Positions 15,441 to 22,590 of a stretch of DNA of 40,432 bases are shown in pieces. The DNA lies in NCBI GenBank assembly GCA_025359845.1, contig JANYDT010000039.1:1-40432 (forward strand), read 5' to 3'. Both the position numbers and the translations under genes were made by a program. Within the stretch, counting starts at the first letter, position 1; the number at the start of each line of letters is the position of its first letter. This DNA comes from Acidimicrobiia bacterium (GTDB lineage: Bacteria > Actinomycetota > Acidimicrobiia > Acidimicrobiales > JANYDT01). The notes below the pieces were generated by a model that was given only the letters and a program-made list of their open reading frames with translations, did no database searches and was not told the DNA's origin.

Positions 15441-16222
15441 GGCGCCCGCACGAGACGGCGCATCCACCAAGCTCCGAGTGCGTCGAGCGTAAGGCCGACG
15501 AGCAGGCACACACCTCCGGGCGCTGTCGCCAACAGGAAATGGGCGGCGGCACCGTTCGTCACCGCTTGGAGCGCGGCGAAGCCGATCGGCAGCAGAACCA
15601 TCACCACAGCACTCAATCGGGCCTGTGCCGCGGCAGTGCGGATTTCACCGATCACGGCGCGTTGATCTCGTAGCGACGCGACCAGCGCGTCAACGGTTCG
15701 GGCCTGTGCTCCCCCCACCTCCGCGGCGATCGCCAGGACGGTCGCTGTCATCGCGAGCGCTGGGTGCCCTATTCGACTCCTCGCGCGGTTCCGGCCCCTT
15801 CGGGATCGGTCGGCCGGAGTGAGACCGGCGGCGCAGGGCCGATGACGGGCGGCCCAGCCGTCGAGCGCTTCGGGTAGCGACGCTCCGGCGGTAACCGTGT
15901 CATGGACGCCTCGTAGCTCGACGGCGAGCGAACCCGTCGCGCCTTGGGCGCCCTCGGCCAGGGCAACGCGCAGCGACGTGCCGCTCCGCAACGATCGGGC
16001 CACGGCCTCGACGACATCGGGGAGTTGTTGATCGACTGACGATCGGTCTCGGCGAGCGCGCCGCGGCGCCATGAGAAGGGCCCGTAACGTCGCTGAGGTC
16101 GGGCCGTACACGGCTGTGTTAGAGGGGTTGCGCAAGAGTTGGGTGCGACACAGCGCCGCCAGCCGCGGCCTCCATCTGATCAAGATTGTGATAACGGCGG
16201 CGGCGACGGCCATCGGAAACAT
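15437..16222 (-). CDS. tadB: TadB-like type II secretion F-domain membrane protein
   Basis: This 261-residue protein starts at ATG 16222, overlapping the tadA stop as TGATG. It has an N-terminal membrane segment, a T2SF domain ('VDQQLPDVVEAVARSLRSGTSLRVALAEGA', 'LAIAAEVGGAQARTVDALVASLRDQRAVIGEIRTAAAQARLSAVVMVLLPIGFAAL') and a C-terminal membrane segment. It acts with TadC as the pilus platform. An Arg-rich stretch 'CAAGLTPADRSRRGRNRARSRIGHPAL' sits inside the domain, where homologs usually have a short link, so an in-frame insertion or a compensated pair of frameshifts is possible. Otherwise the call is firm. Confidence 0.87.
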   Translation of the reverse strand: MFPMAVAAAVITILIRWRPRLAALCRTQLLRNPSNTAVYGPTSATLRALLMAPRRARRDRSSVDQQLPDVVEAVARSLRSGTSLRVALAEGAQGATGSLAVELRGVHDTVTAGASLPEALDGWAARHRPCAAGLTPADRSRRGRNRARSRIGHPALAMTATVLAIAAEVGGAQARTVDALVASLRDQRAVIGEIRTAAAQARLSAVVMVLLPIGFAALQAVTNGAAAHFLLATAPGGVCLLVGLTLDALGAWWMRRLVRAP

Positions 16223-17304
16223 CAGCTGCCCACTATCTCGGTGATTCGACCTTCGGTAAACGGCCTAAGCCGCTCGGGGTCGTCGATTTCGAGAATGTGT
16301 TTCACCCGGCGACGGCCGTCGGGCAAGCGCTCCACTTGGATGACCACGTCGATCGTGGCCGCCACCTGACGGCGAACGGCCTCGAACGGGAGTTCTAGAC
16401 CGGCTTGTAGTACGAGAAACTCCAATCGCCGCAGCGCTGCGCTGGCGGTGTTGGCGTGAATGGTCGACATCGACCCGGCGTGACCCGTGTTCATGGCCTG
16501 CAGCAGGTCAAAGGCTTCCCCGCCGCGGACCTCGCCGACGATGATGCGATCGGGTCGCAATCGCAACGCCGATCGGACCAGATCGCGGATACTGACCGCA
16601 GCGATGCCATCGGCATTCGCGGGCCGAGCCTCGAGGCGCACCACATGGGGGAGCGGCAGGCGCAGCTCGGCGGCATCTTCGATGGTGACGATGCGCTCGT
16701 GGTGACCGATGGATGCGGCAAGAGCGTCCAACAGAGTGGTTTTGCCCGATCCGGTGCCGCCGCTGATCAGTACATTGCGCCGGTCTCGGACGACGGCCCG
16801 GAGCCGTTCGGCTTCGTCAGGCGGGAGGAAGGCGTCGAGCGCTATTGCGGCAGCTCCGAATCGACGAATCGACAGATAGGGGCCGTCAACGGCGACCGGG
16901 GGCATTACGGCGTGAACGCGGGCCCCGTCGGGAAGGCGAGCGTCGACAATGGGGCTGCGCCGGTCGGCGCGCAACCCGAGCGGGCCCACGATCCGTTCGA
17001 TGAGGTTTTCGAGCGCGGCGGCGGTCAATTGCACCGAAGTGCGTTCTGCCGTACCGGACCGATCGATCCACACCGACGAGGGCCCGTTCACCAACACATC
17101 GGTCACGGATGGGTCGTTCAGCAGCGCGTCGAGCGGTCCGAGACCGCGCACTTCGGCCAGGAGCTCTTCAACGACCGTGTCGAGCTGAGGATCACCGAGG
17201 AGCGGCTCTTCGCGACGCACCATCGCCCGCACCCGGCTGGGGAGTTCTTCGGCGCCGTAACCGCTGACCTGGGCTCGAACCCGTTCCAACAACGCCTCAC
17301 GCAC
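16222..17304 (-). CDS. tadA: TadA/CpaF pilus assembly ATPase
   Basis: The open frame runs back to 17739 inside tadZ, but the homology begins around '[29 protein letters not shown]', so the GTG at 17304 is taken, giving 360 residues. Domains: an N-terminal helical part ('[14 protein letters not shown]', '[23 protein letters not shown]'), then the hexameric ATPase with Walker A '[17 protein letters not shown]' near residue 180 and Walker B '[33 protein letters not shown]', which includes the His box. It powers Tad pilus assembly from the cytosolic face of the membrane. Its stop overlaps the tadB start, so the two are translationally coupled. Confidence 0.93.
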   Translation of the reverse strand: MREALLERVRAQVSGYGAEELPSRVRAMVRREEPLLGDPQLDTVVEELLAEVRGLGPLDALLNDPSVTDVLVNGPSSVWIDRSGTAERTSVQLTAAALENLIERIVGPLGLRADRRSPIVDARLPDGARVHAVMPPVAVDGPYLSIRRFGAAAIALDAFLPPDEAERLRAVVRDRRNVLISGGTGSGKTTLLDALAASIGHHERIVTIEDAAELRLPLPHVVRLEARPANADGIAAVSIRDLVRSALRLRPDRIIVGEVRGGEAFDLLQAMNTGHAGSMSTIHANTASAALRRLEFLVLQAGLELPFEAVRRQVAATIDVVIQVERLPDGRRRVKHILEIDDPERLRPFTEGRITEIVGS

Positions 17305-17351
17305 GACGACCAGCTTTCGACGACGCGACTCGCGGAACGCGCGCCGTTTTA

Positions 17352-18080
17352 CTAAGCGACATGGCGCAACCCCCGCTCGAGGCTGCGCGGCAGCCGGGAG
17401 CCGAACAGTCCGCTGTCGACGCCACGGGCAACGGCTGGATCGAGATCGAGCCGGGCGCAGACGGGCACGCCGAGCACCTCTTCGATATCGTCGATGCGCA
17501 GCGCCCGGCCCGGCTCGTCGATCACAACCACCGCGCTGGGACGCCGAATGCCGCTGACCGCGCGCCGCACTGCCAGATAGCACGGCCGAATCACCAGAAT
17601 CGACTTGGTGGCCGCCTTGTGGACCGCTTCGCAGGACCCGAAAGAGTTGTAAATCGGGCCCATATCGACCACGATCGGTCTTGTATCGGCCTCCAGAACC
17701 TCGACCAATCGGCTCAGATCGCCGTCCCGGCATCGACAACGATTTCCCTCGGCCGACGCCGATTTATGGATCGGCTGCGAGGGCGTCGCAGCAAGTGACG
17801 CCGCCTCAGGTGACACCGAGCCCGGTCCGAGCAATTGCACCCCGGCGCCCAACGCCATCTCGAGAGCCCGCAACGAGTCGGGGCTCACCGCGGGCCCGGC
17901 CCCAAGCCAATCAGTTACGCCCTGCGCGGGCGGATCGTGACCGAACAGTGCCGCCGCGTCGCCACCCAGGTCGACCAGCAAGACGCCGTGAGGCGCGGCT
18001 CGGGCCAACAACACCGCCAAGGCGGCAGCCACAACTGTGGTGCCCGCTCCTCCTTTCACCGACCAGCAAGCAATAAGCAT
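17352..18080 (-). CDS. tadZ: TadZ/CpaE-like MinD-family ATPase
   Basis: The ATG at 18080 has GAAGGGGG upstream at a good distance and is preferred over the track start at 18104. The 242-residue protein starts MLIACWSVKGGAGTTVVAAALAVLLARA, a deviant Walker A (KGGxGTT) of the ParA/MinD family. 'VLLVDLGGDAAALFG' is the A'-type motif. TadZ/CpaE proteins localise the pilus machine at the pole. It lacks the response-regulator-like N-terminal domain of classical CpaE, and the middle has a Ser/Cys-rich stretch 'HKSASAEGNRCRCRDGDLSRL'. It is the first gene of the Tad operon and lies downstream of the promoter at 18138-18166. Confidence 0.82.
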   Translation of the reverse strand: MLIACWSVKGGAGTTVVAAALAVLLARAAPHGVLLVDLGGDAAALFGHDPPAQGVTDWLGAGPAVSPDSLRALEMALGAGVQLLGPGSVSPEAASLAATPSQPIHKSASAEGNRCRCRDGDLSRLVEVLEADTRPIVVDMGPIYNSFGSCEAVHKAATKSILVIRPCYLAVRRAVSGIRRPSAVVVIDEPGRALRIDDIEEVLGVPVCARLDLDPAVARGVDSGLFGSRLPRSLERGLRHVA

Positions 18081-18137
18081 GCGCGCCCCCTTCAACAAGA
18101 ACATCCAATGTTGACCGGGGGGAAGTGATCAACAACG

Positions 18138-18166
18138 ATAGTACACGAGAAGGGACATGACGTCAA
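18138..18166 (-). promoter_or_regulatory. sigma-70 type promoter of the Tad operon
   Basis: On the minus strand TTGACG is followed by exactly 17 bases and then TACTAT. This is a close match to the -35/-10 consensus at ideal spacing. Transcription should begin near 18131, giving a leader of about 50 nt before the tadZ ATG. No other gene lies between. The divergent selC gene begins about 37 bp behind the -35 box. Confidence 0.75.
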
Positions 18167-18202
18167 GAGGTTTGTCGAAGAAACCCGGCTAATGTCGCGG
18201 GC

Positions 18203-18298
18203 GGAGGCGTCTGGGTTCCTGGTGGGCTCCCCCGCCTTCAAAGCGGGCGAAGCAGGCGATCCCTGCTTGGCGGGTTCGATTCCCGTCCGCCTCCGCCA
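18203..18298 (+). tRNA. selC: selenocysteine tRNA (anticodon TCA)
   Basis: This 96-nt gene starts GGAGGCGTCTGGG and ends TTCGATTCCCGTCCGCCTCCGCCA. GGAGGCG pairs with CGCCTCC, followed by discriminator G and an encoded CCA. The anticodon arm CCCGC-CTTCAAA-GCGGG gives anticodon TCA. A long variable arm AAGCAGG/CCTGCTT and a T arm GCGGG-TTCGATT-CCCGT are present. TCA plus long variable arm plus G73 identifies tRNA-Sec, which reads UGA as selenocysteine with SelB. The eighth acceptor pair (T-C) appears mismatched. SelA, SelB and SelD are not in the window. It is absent from the ORF track because it is an RNA gene. Confidence 0.93.
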
Positions 18299-18304
18299 CA
18301 ATCT

Positions 18305-18321
18305 CGCCGGCTATTCCGGCG
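18305..18321 (+). terminator. weak hairpin after selC
   Basis: CGCCGG-CTATT-CCGGCG forms a 6-bp stem with a 5-nt loop, starting 7 bp after the CCA end of tRNA-Sec. There is no following T-run, so it may help define the 3' end of the transcript but is not a classical intrinsic terminator. Confidence 0.3.
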
Positions 18322-18423
18322 CAGGCATAGGCTGGGCCATAAGTCTGGTCACCGATCGACGATACGGTACGTGAGGCGCAGTGCCCTCGCCCCGGCCCTT
18401 ATTCCTGATTCGTCGTCGCCTGA

Positions 18424-18780
18424 CTATACGATCAGCGCCGCATCAAGGTACTCCGATGCCGCGATTGCCTCAGCCCCCAGCGTTGACACGCGATGAACGT
18501 CAGCGATCTCGGCCATACGCATGGCGAGGGTCTGCATTGCCACGACTTCAATGGACGCAGGGAGAACGATAAGTTTGCGGCCCAGCGCGACCCGTTGTTC
18601 CTGCGTCCACGATCCGGTGAGCTGACGGCCACGCGCCGAGACCACGCTCTTGCACAGCCGCAACAGATAGAGGTTCGTAGTGGAGAGCTCGTGTGTTGTT
18701 TTTACGCGCGCCAGCGCTGGGCTGCATTCATCGGCGAGTACATCACGCAAAAGGTGATCGTCAAGTACTGCCTTTGTCAT
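18424..18780 (-). CDS. PIN-like / VapC-related protein, probably truncated
   Basis: The 118-residue ORF reads MTKAVLDDHLLRDVLADECSPALARVKTTHELSTTNLYLLRLCKSVVSARG and ends 'AIAASEYLDAALIV'. The opening 'VLDDHLL.DVLA' and the closing 'AEAIAASEYLDAALIV' resemble actinobacterial PIN-like proteins of toxin-antitoxin type. In those the chain normally goes on for some 20-30 residues past this point, with the last acidic residues of the fold. Here TAG follows directly, so the gene may be broken or the fold shortened. The start ATG overlaps the stop of a small upstream ORF as ATGA, the usual antitoxin-toxin arrangement. The family assignment is tentative; activity as an RNase is not shown. Confidence 0.45.
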   Translation of the reverse strand: MTKAVLDDHLLRDVLADECSPALARVKTTHELSTTNLYLLRLCKSVVSARGRQLTGSWTQEQRVALGRKLIVLPASIEVVAMQTLAMRMAEIADVHRVSTLGAEAIAASEYLDAALIV

Positions 18781-18884
18781 GTCGTGGCAAGATCCGGGTC
18801 ATCTCCGAGGGAAGCGACAAATGCGGCGTGTGCTTCACGCGAGAGCAAGTCACTCAGGAGTCGACGACCCTCGCCCTGAGGCAC
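18777..18884 (-). CDS. tiny ORF coupled to PIN-like gene (possible antitoxin remnant)
   Basis: A GTG at 18884 opens a 35-codon frame reading VPQGEGRRLLSDLLSREAHAAFVASLGDDPDLATT; its TGA overlaps the next ATG by four bases. It is too short for the ORF track. The overlap and the helical, acidic-ended composition fit the end of an antitoxin, whose N-terminal DNA-binding part would be missing or in another frame. An ATG in a neighbouring frame just upstream (MIDLGFGG...) hints at a frameshift. Whether it is expressed is unknown. Confidence 0.3.
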   Translation of the reverse strand: MPQGEGRRLLSDLLSREAHAAFVASLGDDPDLATT

Positions 18885-19153
18885 TGTCAACACCCCCAAA
18901 ACCTAAGTCGATCATGTCTACAGGGCCACCCTTATCGAGATGCCAACGATGACGGACGGACGCCGGAAGCGAGACCTGCCCTGATGTTGACACTAGGTGC
19001 TGCTGTACGGACATAGCACGATTGTACTTAGTGGCCGGGGGGCAGCCACCAAATGCGCGGTCATCAAATGCGTACTTCGGTCACCGCCGCGGGCCTGAGG
19101 ATAGGCCAGGGGCGCCGACGAGACAGAGCCGGGGGATGCGCCCCCTGAGAAAT

Positions 19154-20092
19154 CTAGACAGCGAGTAGGTCGCGGGCCCCCGTGTCGGAGGAGGGGTGGC
19201 GCAGCTTCGACATGGCCCGGGCCTCGATCTGACGAATCCGTTCCCGGGTGAGATTGAAATGCTCCCCAACTTCTTCGAGAGTCCGCGGTTCGCCGCGGTC
19301 GAGCCCGAAGCGCAGGCGCAAGATCTCGCGCTCTCGCTCGTCGAGCGGCCCCAGCAGTTTGGTGATCTCTTCGGGGAGGAGGCTGGTGGCCGCCATTTCG
19401 AAGGGGGACTCAGCCGAGCGGTCTTCGACCACGTCGCCCAACTCGGCGTCGCCATCTTCTCGGAGGGGCTCAGACAGCGACAACGGTTCCGCGGCAAAGC
19501 GCAGAGCTTCGGTGACCTTGTCTTCGGGCATCTCGACCTCGGCCGAAAGTTCGGACAGCGTGGCCGGGCGTCCCAATTTGAGTTCGAGACGGGCGCGGGC
19601 CTTCTGCAGCCGGGCGAGCGTGTCGCCGGCATGGACTGGTAGGCGGATGGTTCGGCCGGTATTGGCGATGCCACGGGTGATGGCTTGACGAATCCACCAC
19701 GTGGCATAGGTCGAGAACTTGAAACCCTTGCGCCAGTCGAACTTTTCGACCGCATGCATGAGGCCGAGATTGCCCTCTTGGATCAAGTCGAGCAGCGGCA
19801 GCCCCGAAGCCTGATATTTCTTGGCGATCGAGACAACGAGCCGCAGGTTGGACTGAACGAATGTGCGCTCGGCATCTTCACCGCCCTTGGCGTGTTTGCG
19901 GAGGTCTCGCTTTTTGGCCGCGGTGATCTCTTTGCCCCCGGCGTCAAGGGTCGTCTGTGCCTCTTTGCCCTCTTCGATGGCTTGGGCCAGCCGAACTTCG
20001 TCGTCTTTGGTGAGCAGCGCGTACTGGCCGATATCAGTCAGATACAGCCGGACAAGGTCCTCTTCATCGCGCTCGATGCGTTCTTTGGCCAC
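19154..20092 (-). CDS. sigma-70 family RNA polymerase sigma factor (primary or group 2 type)
   Basis: The start is a GTG at 20092 (MAKERIERDEEDLVRLYLTDIGQYALL), 312 residues. Region 1.2 is 'DLVRLYLTDIGQYALLTKDDEVRLAQAIEEG'. Region 2 is 'RTFVQSNLRLVVSIAKKYQASGLPLLDLIQEGNLGLMHAVEKFDWRKGFKFSTYATWWIRQAITRGIANTGRTIRLPVH'. Region 3 follows, and region 4.2 is 'RTLEEVGEHFNLTRERIRQIEARAMSKLRH'. Region 1.1 is absent, as in SigB-like group 2 factors and several actinobacterial primary factors. It directs RNA polymerase to -10/-35 promoters such as the one seen before the Tad operon. It is transcribed alone; the 160 bp upstream hold only weak promoter-like hexamers. Confidence 0.93.
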   Translation of the reverse strand: MAKERIERDEEDLVRLYLTDIGQYALLTKDDEVRLAQAIEEGKEAQTTLDAGGKEITAAKKRDLRKHAKGGEDAERTFVQSNLRLVVSIAKKYQASGLPLLDLIQEGNLGLMHAVEKFDWRKGFKFSTYATWWIRQAITRGIANTGRTIRLPVHAGDTLARLQKARARLELKLGRPATLSELSAEVEMPEDKVTEALRFAAEPLSLSEPLREDGDAELGDVVEDRSAESPFEMAATSLLPEEITKLLGPLDEREREILRLRFGLDRGEPRTLEEVGEHFNLTRERIRQIEARAMSKLRHPSSDTGARDLLAV

Positions 20093-20253
20093 GTTCGGTG
20101 GGTGTCCTTTGTTGGGGGGAGGCAGGTCGGCCGGGCTCTACAACGAAAACCAGGAGAATGCAAGGATACTGGTCCGTCAAGTGGTTGGGAACCGCCAACG
20201 CAAGAATCGTGTAGCAATAGTCAGAACGCTCGAAGACGGGAAAGGTCGCGACC

Positions 20254-20625
20254 ATGTCGGAACAACTTCAGAACCAGGTCCGAGACACCCCTCGAGACAC
20301 CCCCGGTGCGCCATCAGGAGAGGTGGAATTGACCATCGTCACCATGCGCTTCGACGCGTCTGATCCGGCCGGATTGGCCGCCACGTTGTCTAAATATGTG
20401 GTCACCACCAGGCACGAAGCCGGTTGCCGCAACGTCGATCTCTGCGTATCGGTAACCCGACCCGGGCGCTTTGTGATCATCGAGAAGTGGGAGTCGCCGG
20501 TCCATCAGCAAACCCATTTCGACGGATCGTCGATGGTCGAGATGGCAACGTCGTGCAGGGGTCTGCTTTCAATGGCCCCCGAGATCGACCTCCTCGAGGG
20601 CATCAGCGCACACGATTTGAACTGA
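20254..20625 (+). CDS. ABM-domain (putative quinol monooxygenase) protein
   Basis: This 123-residue protein starts at ATG 20254 with GAAAGG upstream. After about 24 variable residues it shows the ferredoxin-like antibiotic biosynthesis monooxygenase fold: 'VELTIVTMRFDASDPAGLAATLSKYVVTTRHEAGCRNVDLCVSVTRPGRFVIIEKWESPVHQQTHFDGSSMVEMA'. The 'EAGC' turn and the 'F.IIEKWES....H' strand with its histidine are typical. ABM proteins oxidise quinols or polyketides without cofactors, but many are of unknown function. It begins the metabolic group to the right. Its 3' end is convergent with the CoA transferase gene. Confidence 0.82.
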   Translation: MSEQLQNQVRDTPRDTPGAPSGEVELTIVTMRFDASDPAGLAATLSKYVVTTRHEAGCRNVDLCVSVTRPGRFVIIEKWESPVHQQTHFDGSSMVEMATSCRGLLSMAPEIDLLEGISAHDLN

Positions 20626-20703
20626 TCGACCCATCTTTGGCCCAATTGACTGCGCCGTCTGATCTAAGCGGAACTGGGCGGCCGTATGAAAAGAGTGGAC
20701 GGG

Positions 20704-21897
20704 TCACGTGATCACACCGGCGGCGCGCAACGCCGCGATTTGCTCGGGCGACCGACCTAGTTCGGCCAACAGCTCGTCGTTGTGCTGGCCCATGGTCGGG
20801 GCCAAGGGTGTCACGTCGGGCTGGGTCACGCTGAAGCGAACCGGATGGCGGGCTTCCAGGATGCGACCGACCGCAGGATGCCACCGCACCCGTACCGATT
20901 CGTTGTGCTGGATCTGCGGATTGTCGGGCAAATCCTGCAACGACAAGACCCTGCCAAAGGGCACCTGTTCGGCTTCGAGGCGGGCCACGAGATCGTCGGT
21001 CGCCCACGTTTCGAACGCCTCGGCCAGCGCCGCGCCGAGGTCCTCCAAATTGAGGACGCGCTGGCGGGCCGAGGCGTACCGCTCGTCTTCGACCCATTCG
21101 GGGTGCCCTAGGGCTCGATACAGACCGTAGAACTCTTGATCGGTGGCGCAAAAGTAGGTGAGGCTGCCATCCGCGGTGCGCTGGAGTCGGTATACCTGCG
21201 CGAGGGTGGGGGAGCGCTGACTCGTTTCGTTGTCGAGTAATCCGGCCGACATATAGCCATCGGGAAAGAAGAAGGCGATAGCGGCGTCGAGCATTGGTAC
21301 AATTAGGTGCTGGCCGCCCGCGCCGCGGTCGCGGGCGAACAGCGCGGCGCAGACCGATTGGGCGGTCGCCAGCGAAGTCGCTTTGTCGCACACGATGGTG
21401 CGAACAAGATCAGGAAAGGGGATCTCCGGGTTGACTTGCACCGCGACATGGCCCGAAAGACCTTGAATGATGGGGTCGTACACGCGCCGCTGGGCGTAGG
21501 GGCCGTCGGGGCCGTAGCCACTGATCGACACGTAAATGATCTGCGGGTTCACGGCGCTTACGTCGTCGTACCCCAGTCCCAACCGATCGACCACACCGGG
21601 GCGCCAGTTCTGAATGAAAACGTCGGCGTCTTTGCACAGATCGAGCACCACTTGACGGCCGGCGGCCACGGTCACGTCTATGCACAAGGCTTTCTTGCCC
21701 CGGTTGCAGTTGACGTACAGACCGCTCATGCCGTGGTGATGAGGGCCGTTCGCCATGCCGCGAGTGACGTCGCCCAGACCCGGCGATTCCACTTTGATCA
21801 CCTCAGCACCTTGATCGGCCAGCCACATCGCCGCGAACGGCCCAGAGACCACGGCCGAGAAATCGATCACCTTCACACCCACGAGCGGACCAGACAT
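20704..21897 (-). CDS. CaiB/BaiF family (class III) CoA transferase
   Basis: This 397-residue protein starts MSGPLVGVKVIDFSAVVSGPFAAMWLADQGAEVIKVESPGLGDVTRG at ATG 21897 with AAGGTG upstream, the typical N-terminus of class III CoA transferases. 'NCNRGKKALCIDVTVAAGRQVVLDLCKDADVFIQNWRPGVVDRLGLGYDDV' and 'ISGYGPDGPYAQRRVYDPIIQGLSGH' follow. The conserved Asp, which forms the CoA anhydride, is probably in 'VCDKATSLATAQSV' near residue 170, and 'GGQHLIVPMLDAAIAFF' follows. It should move CoA between an acyl-CoA donor and a carboxylic acid. Its product could feed the MaoC hydratase just upstream on the same strand. Substrate unknown. Confidence 0.93.
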   Translation of the reverse strand: MSGPLVGVKVIDFSAVVSGPFAAMWLADQGAEVIKVESPGLGDVTRGMANGPHHHGMSGLYVNCNRGKKALCIDVTVAAGRQVVLDLCKDADVFIQNWRPGVVDRLGLGYDDVSAVNPQIIYVSISGYGPDGPYAQRRVYDPIIQGLSGHVAVQVNPEIPFPDLVRTIVCDKATSLATAQSVCAALFARDRGAGGQHLIVPMLDAAIAFFFPDGYMSAGLLDNETSQRSPTLAQVYRLQRTADGSLTYFCATDQEFYGLYRALGHPEWVEDERYASARQRVLNLEDLGAALAEAFETWATDDLVARLEAEQVPFGRVLSLQDLPDNPQIQHNESVRVRWHPAVGRILEARHPVRFSVTQPDVTPLAPTMGQHNDELLAELGRSPEQIAALRAAGVIT

Positions 21898-21952
21898 GGG
21901 CGCACCTTACCGGCCTACCTTGCGAATCCAAGGGCTACGACTGCTGGGGGAG

Positions 21953-22471
21953 TCACCAAGCAGCGTCGGTCTGCGGAAACCGGTCCGGGGTATGGCCTCG
22001 CTTGGCCACGAGGAAGGTCCGAGTGAATGTGCACACGACGATGGCGTTCTGGTTCAGGCCCCGGGTCTTGACCGATACGATTCCCGAGGTCGGGCGGCTC
22101 GACGATTCGCGCTTGTCAGTGACCAACGATTCGGCGTACAGCGTGTCGCCCACGAACACCGGATTGGGGAGACGAATTTGGTCCCACGCCAAGTTGGCCA
22201 TGGCATTCTGGGTGAGGTCGCTCACGCTCATGCCGGTGACCAAGGCGACGGTGAACGTCGAGTTGACCAACGCCTTTTTGTAGATTCCCCCTTCCGAATA
22301 GTGATTGTTGAAGTGCAGCTGGTTGGTGTTGAGGGTGAGGTTCGTGAACCATATGTTGTCGGTCTCGGTGATGGTGCGACCGAGCTGGTGCTGGTAGACG
22401 TCGCCGATCTCGAAATCTTCGAAGCAGCGGCCGGTCCAGCCCGGCTGGATGGTGGCGGTGGGTTCAGACAT
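21953..22471 (-). CDS. MaoC-family hot-dog dehydratase/hydratase
   Basis: This 172-residue protein starts at ATG 22471 with AGGAG at a good distance. 'GRCFEDFEIGDVYQHQLGRTITETDNIWFTNLTLNTNQLHFNNHYSE' is the hot-dog MaoC segment resembling mesaconyl-CoA and related 2-enoyl-CoA hydratases, with 'NQLHFN' carrying the conserved His. 'PVFVGDTLYAESLVTDKRESSSRPTSGIVSVKTRGLNQNAIVVCTFTRTFLV' is the second half of the fold. It would add water to an unsaturated acyl-CoA. It lies 55 bp upstream of the CoA transferase on the same strand, so the two probably share a transcript and a pathway. Confidence 0.9.
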   Translation of the reverse strand: MSEPTATIQPGWTGRCFEDFEIGDVYQHQLGRTITETDNIWFTNLTLNTNQLHFNNHYSEGGIYKKALVNSTFTVALVTGMSVSDLTQNAMANLAWDQIRLPNPVFVGDTLYAESLVTDKRESSSRPTSGIVSVKTRGLNQNAIVVCTFTRTFLVAKRGHTPDRFPQTDAAW

Positions 22472-22590
22472 TTCGATCTCCTCGGGGCGGTACTTCGATC
22501 GTCGGGCTCTGATTCTGGCTCGGAACTGATCCGAGCTGGTCGCGCCGGTTGATCCACGGGTCGGTGTCCACGCTCGACTAAACCTGAGGG

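Noticed and set aside
16456-17355. 299-residue plus-strand ORF
   Set aside because: It lies wholly opposite tadA, whose Walker motifs and neighbours are clear. The translation shows no family features.
17305-17739. N-terminal extension of TadA reaching into tadZ
   Set aside because: It has no similarity to TadA and overlaps the coding part of tadZ. Homology begins near the GTG at 17304.
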